Below are positions 44,786-57,507 of a stretch of 64,000 nt of DNA, piece after piece. The DNA is taken from assembly GCA_022539475.1 (NCBI GenBank), contig VCMS01000147.1, forward strand, positions 1-64,000, written 5' to 3'. How positions within the stretch are numbered: position 1 is the first letter of the stretch; every line of letters starts with the position of its first letter. Source of the DNA: Gracilaria domingensis. Its lineage: Eukaryota; Rhodophyta; Florideophyceae; Gracilariales; Gracilariaceae. The translations under genes and the position numbers were made by a program. Below the pieces are notes generated by a model. That model was given only the letters and a program-made list of their open reading frames with translations. It made no database searches and had not been told where the DNA came from.

Positions 44786-45236
44786 ATGTTGAAGATGTCG
44801 ATAGCGCTATCAACATCTTCAACATAGCGGTTTTTCCGAAACTTCTCAAATCTTGGTCTGCTTTAGCTTGGTCGTTTTCGTCTTATTTTTGGTGAGACTA
44901 ATGTACTCTCACGAATATTGCGGTTGTAAAGTGGAGTTTGCTAGAGTGGAGTGAATTCGAGATATATTAAAATACAAGTTGATCACACCAAGAAACGATA
45001 TATAGCGATTTTGCCGTACTTCTCGTCTTTTGGTGCGCTCAACTTTTGATCTGTTCGAACTCGAATATACTCGACTATAACGTACTTTAGTTTACAATCG
45101 TAATTTGCGTCGGTGTACGCTAGTCTCGCAAAATTTGAAACGAGTACGACAAAACTAGAGGCCGTCTAAGATTCGAGAAGTTCCGGGAAAACCGCTATGT
45201 TGAAGGTGTCGATAGCGCTATCAACATCTTCAACAT
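44786..45236. mobile_element. Foldback-type MITE, about 450 bp
   Basis: About 70 bp at the left end (44786-44856) are mirrored at the right end (about 45166-45236) with roughly 10% mismatch. Each terminal repeat itself contains a 40-bp near-palindrome (ATGTTGAAGATGT ... ACATCTTCAACAT around GATAGCGCTATC). The interior is AT-rich and noncoding. No certain target duplication. Confidence 0.8.
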
Positions 45237-45239
45237 CTC

Positions 45240-45810
45240 GTCGCTCGCACGTGTCACTTACAAACAACAAAAACATTTATTGAGCGACAGCGTTGCTGTC
45301 GTGTACAGTCTTCATTAAACCGCTTACACGGTCACGACAACGTGATCCTGCATTTCTCTCTTCTCTCTGTGGCTTTCATTTACGCCCTTCTGTGTCCTAT
45401 GTGTGTGCTCCAAGTGATAGAAAATCCTTTGGTATAAATGGGACGGGTAATAACCAAAGGGTAGTTCATGTGGACGCGCGGCTAAAGAGCACACCAAGCG
45501 GCTCGACCTAGAAGATGGGAAAGGAGAACCGTAGAGGTATGTAACAGCACCGACCACTGGGGGCGCAACGTAGTCTGCCAGCTAACGGTGCCCGGTTGGT
45601 AGGTCCGGACCACGGCGAGAGCGGATTAGTAAGGCCTTAAAGAACTCTAGCTAAACCAGCGGGTCGACTGTAGAAACCTGCGAATTGTAGAGGTAGCAAG
45701 ATGGTGCTTGCCTTTACCATTTAGTGTGGGAGGTTGGCCTCTCGGCGTTTTAGTACCCCCGAGCGCCCCTCCGGCTCTCACGGGCCTAGGGCCACGTGGC
45801 CCGCCAGGAG
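45240..45810. other. Spacer
   Basis: No gene supported. Confidence 0.4.
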
Positions 45811-45813
45811 ATG

Positions 45814-47316
45814 CATTTGTGGTGCACCACCCCGCCCATATATCTACACTACCTAGTAAATATTAATTCCAAATTAACAGAAATAAACTAATTAGCCCTT
45901 GCCATGCGTGCGCATACGCGTCCCACGTGGTACAGTAGACACACGTGCTCAGAGGCGCGTGACGTCACCATTTGGTACAGTAGAGCTCCCACCGATCGGG
46001 CGTACTATACTACAGACCCACCTCCTACCAACAGGCACGCCATGTAGCTGCATACATCCCCACGTCGTCTGCCGGTCTTTCACCGAACGGTCAGGTTCTA
46101 GCGTCGCCCGGCGCGTCGTGCGCGCTATAGCGCGACACGGCGCTTTTAGAGGAGCATATCCCATCAGGGGGGTCTCGAGTGCGTTGATTGCACACCTTAG
46201 TGGTAGCGCTACCCGCCAGTGCCAGCCTTGCCAGCCTCAAGAGGTCGGCGGGCTTTGCGCAACAAACGCGCGATCTGGGCCACCCCATGGTGTTCTCCAC
46301 GGTCGACGGTAGACCTTCTTGGTGAGGCACCTCTGCTCCACCCCCGTGATGATCGGCGTCTTCGCATCGCTCCGCCTCTTCGGTGTGCCAGCCCACGGTG
46401 GCTCCTCCGAGCGCCCTATCGGCTTTTCACTCCCTTCATGGCAGCCCGTTCGACGCCCGGTATACCTATTGGTCGTTCTTCTGCCCATCCTCCCGTAGTC
46501 GGTCCCTGGCCGCATCTCTAACCCTCCGTGGTATCACCCTAGACGGATTGTATAGCCGTGCCTCTCTCTACTTGGTTGCCGCTGTCTCTCCCGACCGGTG
46601 TTGCCGACGCCGCTAAACGGCTCGGGGCTGCTAACTCAAGTTGGTGCCCCACGGCTGAGTTTCGCCTGACGGCGATTAAGGCGGCTCGCAGCGACCTCCC
46701 TGGTTCGGTCACAACTCCCCCGTGTCGTCTCGCTCCGTTTCGGTTGTGCGCTCCGCGCGGCCTTCCGTCCTGGTCGCCGTCCTCCGTGTCGTTTCCGTCG
46801 CACAACCTCATTCGTGAACGGTCGAACTCCCCTACGGGGTGGTCTATGACTTTCTAGCGCCTCATGGACGAGGAAGACCCCTGCGTGTCCCCCGCTCTAA
46901 CCGCTGCAGTGCGCCCTTCCGACGCAGACGCGCCCCATACGCCGGTTTACCAGTTGGTGGAATCTTCTCGTCGCCGTGGCTTGTCCCAAACTGGTATTCC
47001 GGTGTCACTCCCATCGGGCGCCCACGCTCAGGAAGCCTAGACCCTCGTGGTGAGCAAAGAGCCGCATTACGACCATATAAGAGGCGGCTCTACTTCTGAG
47101 GTATCTCCGTCACCACAGACTCTCAGCTCGGTCCGCGAGGTTCTCGCTGCGTCAAGGATTTCTCGGAAGACCCCTGGGGTAGCCCGCGGCCGTGGCCGCG
47201 GTATCTTCACGCGTACCACTTGGGCTAGCTCGCGCGCTCACCACGATCCATACGGTCGCGGCAGCGGCTATGATGGAGTCAAAAAGGAGGTCGCGCGGAA
47301 GGCTGAACGAGTGTAA
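45814..47316 (-). mobile_element. Possible decayed 3' end of another Ty3/gypsy element
   Basis: A stretch of about 200 bp beginning TGCATTTG and ending CTACA (45814-46014) is followed by GACCCACCTCC. This mirrors the LTR-plus-polypurine junction of the 49-60 kb element (ATCACA then GACCCCCCTCC). To its right, + strand open stretches end in an Arg/Gly-rich tail (VARGRGRGIF). The opposite-strand gene of the 49-60 kb element also ends Arg/Gly-rich. No pol remains. The assignment rests on layout more than on sequence identity. Confidence 0.3.
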
Positions 47317-47319
47317 TTT

Positions 47320-47878
47320 GACGTTCCGGAACATCTAAATTCCTTCATGTTACGTTCACAAAATTGAAAAAATTTCTTATAGGGAAGGCACTGAGTCGCA
47401 GTACGTTTGAAAAGCACCGCGGAAAACTAAGATTTCAGCACTTCTAGAACGATGGGAAGGGTGTTAGGATATTCATCTGACTCGTGGTTAGCAGTCCGAA
47501 AGAGAAATAATGCCCTCTCGAATTTGGCTAGCTACGTATACATGTCCATCTATTGAAAGGGATGTAGCTACTGCGTAGTAGAAGACCTATGGGACGTCTA
47601 TGAATTCAGGCTCTGGAAGGAACCCGTTTGGCATGGTTTAGGGTTCTGTAAGTAGTGAGAAAAACTGCACTTGCTCGAGAATAAAAAGGAAAGAAAATGT
47701 ATGCAGACCATCCAGCTTAAAGGCTTAGATGAGAAACGGTATAAGTACTGCAGGCTTTGGAGATGCTGTCCAGGAATGACCGGGCGTCAGAGGACACATT
47801 TTGCCGGGATGACGTTTCTGGATGAGATTATACAGCTTCTTTGCCGAAGGGTGGTAAAAGTGATAGTGTAGTGTGCGT
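47320..47878. other. Spacer
   Basis: A 66-codon frame at 47671-47871 has no recognisable feature. Confidence 0.4.
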
Positions 47879-47879
47879 A

Positions 47880-48279
47880 GTTCGGCGATGGTAAAGAGGG
47901 CTGTCTTGTACGCGTAGAATGCGTGTCATGAGGCACTGTCCCAGTCATCGGGCATCATGTTGGGGGAGGGAGGGAGGTGGTAGCTCTGTCAAGTCCAGCA
48001 TAGATGTCCAAACTTCCGGGTGAGGGGTTGAGTCCAACCTTCTGGTTAGTGGCGTAAGGTAGCACCTTGCATGTCGACGACTAAATGGGACTGTATGCCT
48101 ATATCTAGACCGAGAAGGAATGGAACATCTACTTCGTGAGTTGGTACATCGAGAGTGGTGCCGGCTGGGGTGGGGAGGGACAAAACAAGGGTGCCCAGGC
48201 TACGTTTGGAACCGTTACCAAAACAAAGAGTCAGCCGAGCTGGTTGGAGTTGAGCTGCCCTAGCGAAACCCATTGTCAT
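47880..48279 (-). mobile_element. Retroelement protease fragment
   Basis: On -, residues such as GTLVLSLPTPAGTTLDVPTH and DVPFLLGLDIGIQSHLVVD match the second half of a retropepsin-like domain (flap region, then the LLGLD strand). The rest of the element is not seen nearby. Old and broken. Confidence 0.5.
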
Positions 48280-48576
48280 TGAATCATCATGCGGCGGAAA
48301 ATGAAATTGATGTCTTTCAATAAAATTTCATGGCACTTTCGAGGAATTTAATTTTTTCAAAAAATCAAACTCATGGAAATGTCAGTGAAAGAAAAACTTA
48401 CTTATTTTTCAATGACGTTGGTCATATTACTTTACTACAACAGTCACTTTGTCTTCAAGTCTACTGAAAACTCTTTTAGTTTTCCCCTAACGAGTTTTGC
48501 CTGGGCTGTATGCTGGGATGCAGCAAGGAAGGTGTCCAATTGCGGTTTACCAATATACTACAAGAATCACCAGTGT

Positions 48577-49050
48577 CTAGGCGAGCTCCTTCGAATATCT
48601 TAGAAGGGGTAGGGCCTTGTCGGGTAAGTTGGGAGAGAAAACTTTTGTGTGGGTTGACGTAAAAGGATCTTTGGTCCGGTTGACACATTCGTCAATCCAA
48701 CTGAACCGTTTGGGGGTGTGCGGGAGGCGAGAAGTACATCGATTCGGTAGAGTACGGAGGCGTTGTCGTATGGTGGCACGGGAAGGCGGTGGAGGCGTGT
48801 CGGAGGTGCCAGGGAGATCGGCGCCGGCAATGGGTGGGACGGCAGGGGAAGGTTCTAGCGGGGATTGTAATGCCGGCGGTGTCGAGAGGTCTTTGGTAAT
48901 TGTGATATAGTACGTATCGGGAGAGGACCCGAAGCGGTCTTGACACAGTAATCGCGGCTGCACACGAACGAGCGACTGTTCTGTGTCCGAAACCGGGAGC
49001 AAGGGAGAAGCACTGCGGAGTCGAGGGAGAGAGTAGACGGTTGCTATCAC
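48577..49050 (-). other. Unrecognised open frame
   Basis: 157 codons on -, Pro/Ser/Thr/Arg-rich with no domain seen. It ends 114 bases left of the 49164 LTR. It may be part of an older element or noncoding. Confidence 0.25.
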
Positions 49051-49163
49051 CAGGCGTGCTCAGGTACACGCGAAAAGGTACGAACGGTCTGAGAAACCCA
49101 AAGAGAAAGCACCGTGCGGTCTATCGGTAACGCAAGTTGGCGAGGAAGACGTGCGGTAGAAAG

Positions 49164-49460
49164 TGCATGGCGTTTACTTCCTGGGGTCGCCGAGCACTCG
49201 AGGTACCCCTAAATATCAAGTGCGCTCGCCTTGGTACGCTCGACTGACTGCTTACACTATAATACTCCTACAACTACAAAGGAAAAGTCAACACACGTGT
49301 CCTACAGTCCACTCCGGTGCGGACACCCTCGCCATTTGTACCACTGTGCCATCCGTCCACGTTTCCATTGTCCGGCCGGTCACCGTGTACCCCACGTTTC
49401 CTACCTAGGCCACCCCTCTGACAAGCCCCAGAGGCGTTCCATCCCGCACACTATATCACA
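49164..49460 (-). repeat. 3' LTR of the old Ty3/gypsy element
   Basis: 297 bp, TG...CA. On + it is followed by GACCCCCCTCCTTTGAG, the complement of the polypurine tract. Confidence 0.85.
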
Positions 49461-49476
49461 GACCCCCCTCCTTTGA
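49461..49476 (-). other. Polypurine tract at the 3' LTR
   Basis: On - it reads CAAAGGAGGGGGGTC immediately before TGTGATATAG of the LTR. Confidence 0.75.
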
Positions 49477-50285
49477 GTGCAACTTGTCCTCAAAGTGCAG
49501 GGCTGTGACATCGCAAGGCGCCACAACCAAGTAGGTAGTAGTAAAAGGCGCGACCTTGCTCCTTTCTAAGACCGTGGCTGGCCAGGGCTGGGGCGAATCC
49601 ATGCCCAATTTCTTTTCCTGAGGCACTGTGTACGATGAGGCGGAAGCGCGGGGCAAGCGTGATATTGTACCGCGTGGGAGGATGAACTGGCGGTACGGAG
49701 AGTAGGGCATACGCCAGACGAGCGAGCGAATGATGGGTCCGTTGCCATGACGTACGAGGAGAGAGGCGCCGAGAGAGTGGAACGTCTTCGTTTACGGTTT
49801 GTGCTGATGGCCGTCCCAGCGGGTGAGAGGGCGTTTTCCCGTATGGGGACGCGCACAGTCAGGGGCAGTGCGGTTACACTACACACCGCACGCCTGCTTC
49901 CTAGTACGCGTAGGGCTCCCACTCACGGACGAACGGTTACAAACGCTCACAAAAGCGGCAGGAAACTACCGTGTTCGGGCGAAAGCACCAATTGCGAGTG
50001 GGTGCAACGACTGCGAACGTGCGCGGGAACGAATGGCACGAGATCCATGACGTACATGGGTGAGCGCACTGACGCGTGCGACCGGCAACAAACCATTCGT
50101 GTACAGCTATACGTCCATTTCAATCTGTTCAGACCGTACTTTGCCAAAGTAAATTACCAAAGGTACTGTCGAAGACGCGTGGCGTTAGCGTGCCATTTCG
50201 TCTTCATTCAGATCCAAACAGTCGCGTTACCCTTGAGGTGCACGCCGTGTCAGTGCTCGCCGTATGAGTAGGGTTATTCATCACT
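49477..50285. other. Spacer between 3' LTR and opposite-strand gene
   Basis: GC-rich with short frames on both strands. One on - (49456-49710) ends LHFEDKLHSKEGG at the polypurine tract; not recognised. Confidence 0.4.
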
Positions 50286-50289
50286 CATT

Positions 50290-52656
50290 ATGTCCGACTC
50301 GGTCAACCACTTAGTCACAGGCGATACAAACGGTAAAGCACCTCCTCCGCAAGCGGGTATGGCATCAAATAACCTAACTAATCCGGGTGGTGCTGACTCC
50401 GCCAATCCGGGCCGTGATGGCCCATTAACTTCTGGCTCGTTTCGGCCGGTGCCGCTCCCGGGTCAACACTATAATCACCGTCATCGGAGAGGTTTCCAGG
50501 CACCACGTCGTACCAAGCAGGTTCCGCAGTCCGTTACGGAGTATATACAGACCAGCTCGCAGTACTTTGATGCACGCCGGTTTCAGGAGATCCCGGTGTC
50601 TCTGCCGCTACGGGATGTCGCGAGTCGGAATCCGAAACGTACGAGTATGGAAGCATGGCAGGCACGCTGGAATCACCTGCCAGGCATTACTGGTAACGTG
50701 GACGAACGTACGTTTTGGAAGTGCGACAAACCGTATCTTCGTCGCTGAGAGGAGAAGAAGTACTACCAGTTGACGCTCCAGCGCCTCATGGAGGGCTTCG
50801 ATTCCGATCGAAACTTTCCGGCTCCGAACGGTAATCCTTTTGCCCTTGTTATGTTCCAGGCTCCGTACGACGACCTATATTGGTTGAAACGTTCGCATTG
50901 AGGTAGCAACGCGGCGACGGAATCCCGTATTCGGTTCTCGCATCGTTACTTCTACGCCTGGCACAACGTTGAGTGTTTCGATGTACCCGTTGCCCGTCGG
51001 TCAGCAGTGTACTACAGCATGGCAGAATCATGGTTTTCCGTTGACGTCCCGCGTAACCTTTCGGTCCCGACACCACCTGTTCTGGCGTATCACTCCGCCG
51101 AACTGATGTCTGGGGGGGATTTTAGCCGCGTCGTACTGCAGGTGGTATAGACCGAGTGGGCCGTGTTCGGTTTCATGGCCATTCTTGAGGCAGCCGAGGA
51201 GGGAATCGAAGTCTTCACCAGTGCCGCAGACGAGCGGTTATACAACAAGGACGACGAAGCAAAGTACGGACGGTTATTCGCATTACCGTACAAGCTGGTC
51301 TGCTTTCTGGCCGAGATGGGGTTGCAGAACATTCTGCGAGGAACTCGTTACACGACCGAAGTTGGCATGCGTCTCCTGGAGTACACGCTCGAGACCAACT
51401 GGGATCACACTCCAAGCTTTCTCTGGTACAACGTCTACGAGGATTCGTTCCCAGATATGCCCGCTGCGGTCACAGGTGAGGCAGCAGTTGTTCGAAAGAT
51501 AGTCCCAGACGCGCGTCTTCCTCCATGGCCATTCAAACCCGTCCCGGACTTCTTTCCGCAGGGATAAATGGAGGAGGACTTTGAGGGCACTCTCGCTGCG
51601 GTCCCTACCGGTACTTCGGTTCCACAGAAGCACGAGACGGGTGTCCAGACGGATGCCGTTCAGCCGGAATCTCCGGCTGAACCAGAGGTGCACAATGTAC
51701 CAGTTCGGACGAGTGAAGAAGTCCAAGTTGGTATTTCTGGCCGAAATTTGACCGAGGCGGGACTTGATTTAAGAATAAATCGTTCTGGGGGTGCCTTTTC
51801 GGCGTTGCGTGCCGCCTGTGTACCGTTCGGGGAGGATGAACCTTCAGATCTGACGGAAGCGCTTTCGGCTGCTCGAAGGTGGTTGCAGCGGGCTGTAAAC
51901 GCTGAGGCGGCGCTGCGCGAGCAAACGCAGGCCCAAATGGACTTGTTGAGGTTCCTCCGGGGTCACAGTATGCAGATCTTCCATTCGTACGAGCGGGCAG
52001 TAACAGCTGCTCTCGAACCGAACGCGGAAGCTGCCGGCAAGCCGATAGGCACGAAGGCTCCTACGCTCCCGGTCTTGATTCACAAATCGTACAAAGGTAT
52101 TGAGGAGCAGGCTGCTACGGAGTATGAAGGACACCAGGTGGTCAGGAACTTGAAGAAGATCAACAAGTCCTTCTTCGCTGGTGGCACTCTACACCTTCCA
52201 CCTCCGCCTCCGAGTACGAAAGGTGAGCCCGATGTGGACGATGGTGAAGGAAAAAGCGCCGAGAGGGCAGCTGCAGAGACTGAAGCCGGTGTGCCAGCGG
52301 GGAAAGAGAACGTTCCGATGACGTCTCGAGTCAATCCGGTAGAGACGGTTGAGAAGCCTCCAGAGACTGTTCTTGTTGTGGTGAGGCCAGAGACACACGA
52401 AGTTATGCCTGGCCCCGCATCACAGGCGTCGAACCAAGCAGTCACGATGGTGGTGCCAAGCCCGTCCTAGCCCAGAACGTCCAAGCCGTTTCAACCGGTC
52501 GGCCCGTCTGCCTTTTCGAAGGAGAAGAATAGCGGAGCGTCTATGGCTGGGCGCGGGTACCGTTCGGGCTTCCCGACACCGCGCGGGCGTAGAGCTACCC
52601 GTAACAGAGCCCGCGCGCGAGGTCGTAGGGATCACAAAGACCCTACCGGCCACGCG
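50290..52656 (+). CDS. Opposite-strand gene of the old Ty3/gypsy element
   Basis: Starts with MSDSVNHLVTGD at 50290 and reads from the 3' LTR side towards pol, as in the first Ty3/gypsy element. The N-terminus is Pro/Gly/Asn-rich and disordered. Segments near 50755-50880, 51028-51200 and 51300-51420 resemble residues about 180-217, 312-372 and 385-418 of the frame at 8210-10009. Shared features include an APN motif, SW/FW-x-x-V-x-VPR, TEW-x-V and a Leu-rich helix ending NW or DW. The C-terminal part is Glu/Pro/Thr-rich and ends in an Arg/Gly-rich tail. It has a few breaks. Function unknown. Confidence 0.6.
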
Positions 52657-52659
52657 TAG

Positions 52660-53340
52660 CGTAGTGAAACGGGGTTAGGCAAAGAATGGTGCACGTAAGT
52701 TATCGTTCAGGTTCGTCATCCGTTGCGTACAGGTGGCGCAGTGGGCGTGCGCGATTGACCTAGCGGGGTGGCGTGTGCTGTCGGCGGCGGTCAAAAAATT
52801 GACAATTAACCTTGCCAAGGGTGTATTCACCCCACGCGAGCCTCAGTATCCGATTCAGTACACAGTAATGTGTGTAGCAGGCTGCGCGTGCACTCCAGAG
52901 AATTACTAAGTATTTGCAATGCGCGCAGAGTCCAAATCGGTTATTTTGAGCGCCTGAAACGCCGCCGTTTTGGAGCTAGCGGCCAAACAATGAATCGCTC
53001 TTTTTGGTACCATACAGGCAAGTAATTTCCGGTGCAAATATTTGTATTCGCCTTGCAAGTAACCGCGCCGCACCGCTTTCCATGCGTGCGCCATGCACTC
53101 CCGGAATGCATGCGGCGTCCGGTCGGATTGCTTCCGCGCGTGTCGCGCGCGTGCTGCGCGTGCCTGGCGGCATTTCACAGCACCGTGATAATGCGTGCTG
53201 GTTTGTCGCGCGTGTGCTGCGCGTGCCTGGCGCCGTGTTGAGGCGTCCTGGTACGGCGCGCTGGTAAAACGGTGCTTGAGACTGTCCGCTTTGGTACCGC
53301 GACGATCCGCTGCGGCATGCTGGCTGTTTGCGCTAGAGTT
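52660..53340. other. Spacer between the convergent opposite-strand gene and pol
   Basis: GC-rich. A repeated GCGTGCTGCGCGTGCCTGGC motif occurs near 53149 and 53212. It occupies the same position as the hairpin array of the first element. Confidence 0.5.
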
Positions 53341-53342
53341 GC

Positions 53343-56300
53343 TTAACCTTGAACGTTCGGTGTCTTTCTCGTACTCCTTTCCCCTTCTTGGGCTGTCGCA
53401 CTTTCCCTTCGGCTCGTGCGACGCCAATAACGGGCAATGAAGTGTTGGGGGATGTGACCGAGCGGTTCGAAGGTATCTCGCGCGGCTGAGAACCCGTGCC
53501 ATCGCACGCGGTACTGCTTTCCGTTCGGGGTATCGCGGTGACCTACCACTCGTTCTACGACGCTTGGTACCGTTCTGGGTGGGGCGGATGATCCCGATTC
53601 CTGTACGAGCCCCTGTGCATAGGGTCCGTCCGGGTCGGAGAGGACAGGTTTATTTGTACGTTCGGAGGTAGCCGGTGCGGTCCGTGGCCGTGAGGAGGGA
53701 GCCCTACTAACAGGATCAATGCTAATCGTGTTGTGAATTCCATCCTGGTCGACCGTGACGGTTGTGTCCGTAGCGGAAACTATTTTGAAAGGGCCGATCG
53801 TCTTGGGTAAGAATTTCGGGTACGTGCGTTCTTGTTCGGTTAGGTCTTCTCCCGTACTCTTGTAGTCTGGTTGGTTGACGAAGACTTCCTCACCAACGGC
53901 AAACCGGGCCTGTACCGTACGGTTTAATCAAAGTTTTCTTTGTACCGTTGTTGGGCACGGGTCAACTTTGTCCCTGCGGCCTGTAGCGTCGCCTGTAGTA
54001 GCTTGAGCGTATAGCGCTTAAGCTGGCCCGCTGTAGGCTGGGTCGGGGTTGTCGGGTCCAAAGAGGTACTGGGTTCATCAATCAGAACGCTTGGTGGCCT
54101 TTGCGTGAGTGCGACATCGAACGGTGCTGTTCCCAGGGAGCGGTGGATCTGCAGGTTGTACCCGTACGTCAGCGGTTGAACGTAGGCATTCCAAGTCCGT
54201 TGGTGTTCAGCAACGTAATGCCGGAGGCGCTCAAAGAGCGTCTTATTGAACCGTTCGGCTTGACTGTTGGTCTGGGGTGGTATGCAGTCGTGGAGATGTG
54301 CTTAGTACCCAGGGCGGAGCACACAGTCTCGAAGAACTTTGACATAAACTGAGATCCGTTACCGGTCAATAGGTAGTTTGGTATCCCGTACGGATATACC
54401 CAATGTTCTAGGAACGTTTTGGCGATGACTGCGGCGGTTGTTGACCGTAGCGGTATCGCCCGAGACAAGTTACTGAACCGATCGGTCATTACTAGGATAT
54501 AATGGCATCCATTCAGGGATTTAGTAAAAGGTCCCACGATGTCCATAGCGATGAACTGAAGTGAACCGGCCCCGGGGAACAGCTTTAGCAGCTTCTGAGA
54601 CCGGTAATGGGTTCTTTTGACTGCCGGGCATGACCGGCAGTCCCGTACGGTCTGGAACACATCATTGGCCATGTGGGGCCAGTAGAAGTCCCGAAGGAGT
54701 GTCTCATACATCTTCGTAACTCCGGGGTGACCGAACAAACGTGGGTAGTGCGCGAGGTAAAGAACTCGTGCCTGTAAGGACGCGGGAACTACCTTCTGAA
54801 GCGCGTCGTCCAGTCTGGAGCGGCGTACGACTAGTCCGTTGCGGTCGACGTCGAATAAGGTTACGCCGTTACCGACGTTTTTACATACGGATTGGCAGAA
54901 GCGGTCTTCCGCATGGGCACCTATGAATTCTTCCAAGGTTACTCGGACGACTTTGGTTTTCTCTGCAAACATGGCGAGCCCCTCGAGGACTCCTGGTAGT
55001 GGCCGTTCGGACTGCGGCCAATCTACGCATACATCAGTGTACTCCTTTTCGTCAACAGTAATGTTTGCGATTAGGTACCCGTCTTCGGTTTGCTCATCGA
55101 TGAGGAGTCATGGGACCTCATCGTCCAGCTGAGTGTCGTCCTCACTGTCCATTTGGATCCGGGATAGGTCGTCAGCGGCCTAGTGCTTGATTTTGGGGCG
55201 GTGTACGACGTCAAAGTCGTACTCCATCAGTCGCAACCTCCATCGTGCGAGGCGTCCCGTAGCGTCCGCAAGGTTTAGAATCCAACGAAGTGAATAACGG
55301 TCTGTTCGGACCCTGAACTTCTGCCCTTCTAGATGTGACCGAAGGTGCAATATTGCCCATACTACAGCAAGGCATTGCCGTTCGGTCGTAGAGTACTCTC
55401 TCTCAGCTTTTGTGATGCAGCGACTCCAGTCCCCGATTGGTAATAACTCGCCGTCTGGTTGTCTCTGGAGTAGAGCACACCCGACCTAGCGATCGCACGC
55501 GTCTGTATCCAGTACGTAAGGTAGTCCTTGGCACGGTATGACCAGAATGGGAGGGCGTATGAGCCGTTGACGTAATTCGTCAAACGCCTCATGTTACATA
55601 TCGGAGAGAGTTCCAAATTTGACGGGCTGGCCCTTTTCCAGCTTGCGATTCAAAGCAGCCCCAATGCGGGCAAAGTTCGCTACGAATCGGAGGAAGACAT
55701 TACACAGACCCAAGAATGATCGGAGCTCCGTTTAGTTTGTTGGCTGTTTAGCCTGCTTAATAGCATCTTGTGTCTTCGTAGACACCTGAAGCTTGCCCGG
55801 TCCGATGATGTGCCTAAGATAGTCGACATTGACACTAAAGAAGTGACACTTGTCCAATCTTAAGTTTACACCAGACGTTCGGAGCAATTGCAGATAGTCC
55901 TTACGTGGTTATAATGTTCTTCTACCGTTCTGAAATATATGATCACGTCGTCAAGGTGAACCAAAGCGTACTGCCACTTGACTCTAGATAATATAATATC
56001 AAGAGCGCGTTGGAACATTGCGGGTGCGTTCTTGAGACCAAAAGGCATACGTACGTATCGGTAAAGTCCCATGTGTGACGTGAACGTAGTCTTGTCCCAG
56101 TCGGCTTCATCCGCTTCGGTCTGGCAGTAGCCGCTGTTGACATCCAGCGTGGAGAATATTTTCGCATCTCCAAGTGAGTCAATGCACTCGTCTATTCGAG
56201 GGAGTGGATATGTATCCCATTCGGTCACCGCATCAAGTCGCCGATAATCGACGCAGAAGCGTAGACTACCGTTCTTCGTCATGGAAAACACAACAGGACT

Positions 56301-57472
56301 GGCCCACTCTGCGGACGAGAGTTTTGTAACCCTTGCCTTCAGCTGTTGGGTTACTTCCTTGCGTTCCAATTCTCTCCGGGCGGGCCCGGCACGATGTGGA
56401 ATCTGTAAGATAGGCCTTACGCCTGGTTCCAGTTCTATGCGGTGCTTAGCCGCTTTTATTTTGCCAAGGTGGCCGTGCCACCTGTCTTGGAATGGTCTGA
56501 GAAGCTCAATGACATTGTTCCGTTCGGACGCGTAATCGGGACTAATTTGAACTGGAGTACACCAGTCGCTGTTAGTTTCCGTTTGCGTACTGCTTTCATT
56601 CGGTTCTGGGCTCCCTCTTTCGAATCGTTGCTCTGCAACGAGTTTTGTGAAGTAACTAGGGCAATAGGAGACGGGAGTGTAAGTCCGATAACGGTACGTT
56701 TGTGCAAACGAGCAGATTTGTCCGAGAGGTTTGCCACTCGTACGAAAAAGGGAACATCCGAGCGGACATCCATGATACCATTTGCGAGCAGCGTGAGCTC
56801 CATTGTGGATCCCGTGCGGTGATGTGACTGCAGAAACATAAGTCCGTAGGCTTTTGTGGACACCATGACTTGCGTTTTTGACATTGGAGGTAGGAAGACC
56901 GGGCGGGCAACATGAATATTATTTGAAGCCGTTGTGCGTTCGGGCTCTTGAAGGTATTGCCTTACGGTTGGGGGTGTCTGCCGACCACATGTGGACGACA
57001 ATATCGATATCGATCGTGAATGGCGCAATGCGATCGACCGCTCTGGACGCAATATAGCCAAAACGTATCGGTCGATGAAGAAGGTTCCAAGGATAACGCT
57101 GGTGGAAAGATTCGATACCACCTGGAATTGTACCCTGACATGAAGGTCTCCGATGCGGACCATAAGTGGTAGTGTGCCGATGACGTCCATACGGTTACGG
57201 GACGCGTCTGTTATGCATGGCCGTATGTCCGGACGGGGGGCAGATGGCCACCTTGGAGGAAGATGACGCTCGTGGATTAGACATGGTGCGGCTCCAGTAT
57301 CGAGGACGCCCGTTAACGGATACATCAAGGGCGACGAAAGTCCAACTGAAAGATGTACTTGGTAATTGGCGCTTGCGAAGAGAACCGTATTCTCCATCGT
57401 GTCTAGAGGGTCAAGCATACAAGTCGGAGCTGAACAATCCGTATCGGAGTTGCGATCCGTCATTCCTGACAT
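53343..57472 (-). CDS. pol: Pol region of the old Ty3/gypsy element
   Basis: On -: protease with LDTGAAPCLIHE near 57280. RT near 56370-55900 with FCVDYRRLDAVT and the LVHLDDVIIYF block. RNase H remnants near 55550-55350. Integrase at about 54970-54170 with the HHCC finger (HYPRLFGHPGV ... CRSCPAVK) and a DDE core (FIAMDIVGPF). Chromodomain near 53540-53420 (RVRWHGFSAARDTFEPLGHI). Broken in many places. Confidence 0.8.
53377..53393 (-). other. Inner purine tract after pol
   Basis: On - AAGAAGGGGAAAGGAG lies at the end of pol, between it and the opposite-strand gene. It sits where the first element has its inner polypurine copy. Confidence 0.4.
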
Positions 57473-57507
57473 TTTTAGGCAAGGCCTGTTTGAAGGAGGA
57501 GACGCCT

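Noticed and set aside
53140-53240. GCGTGCTGCGCGTGCCTGGC repeats as a CRISPR-like array
   Set aside because: Only two copies, irregular spacing, inside a eukaryotic retroelement.
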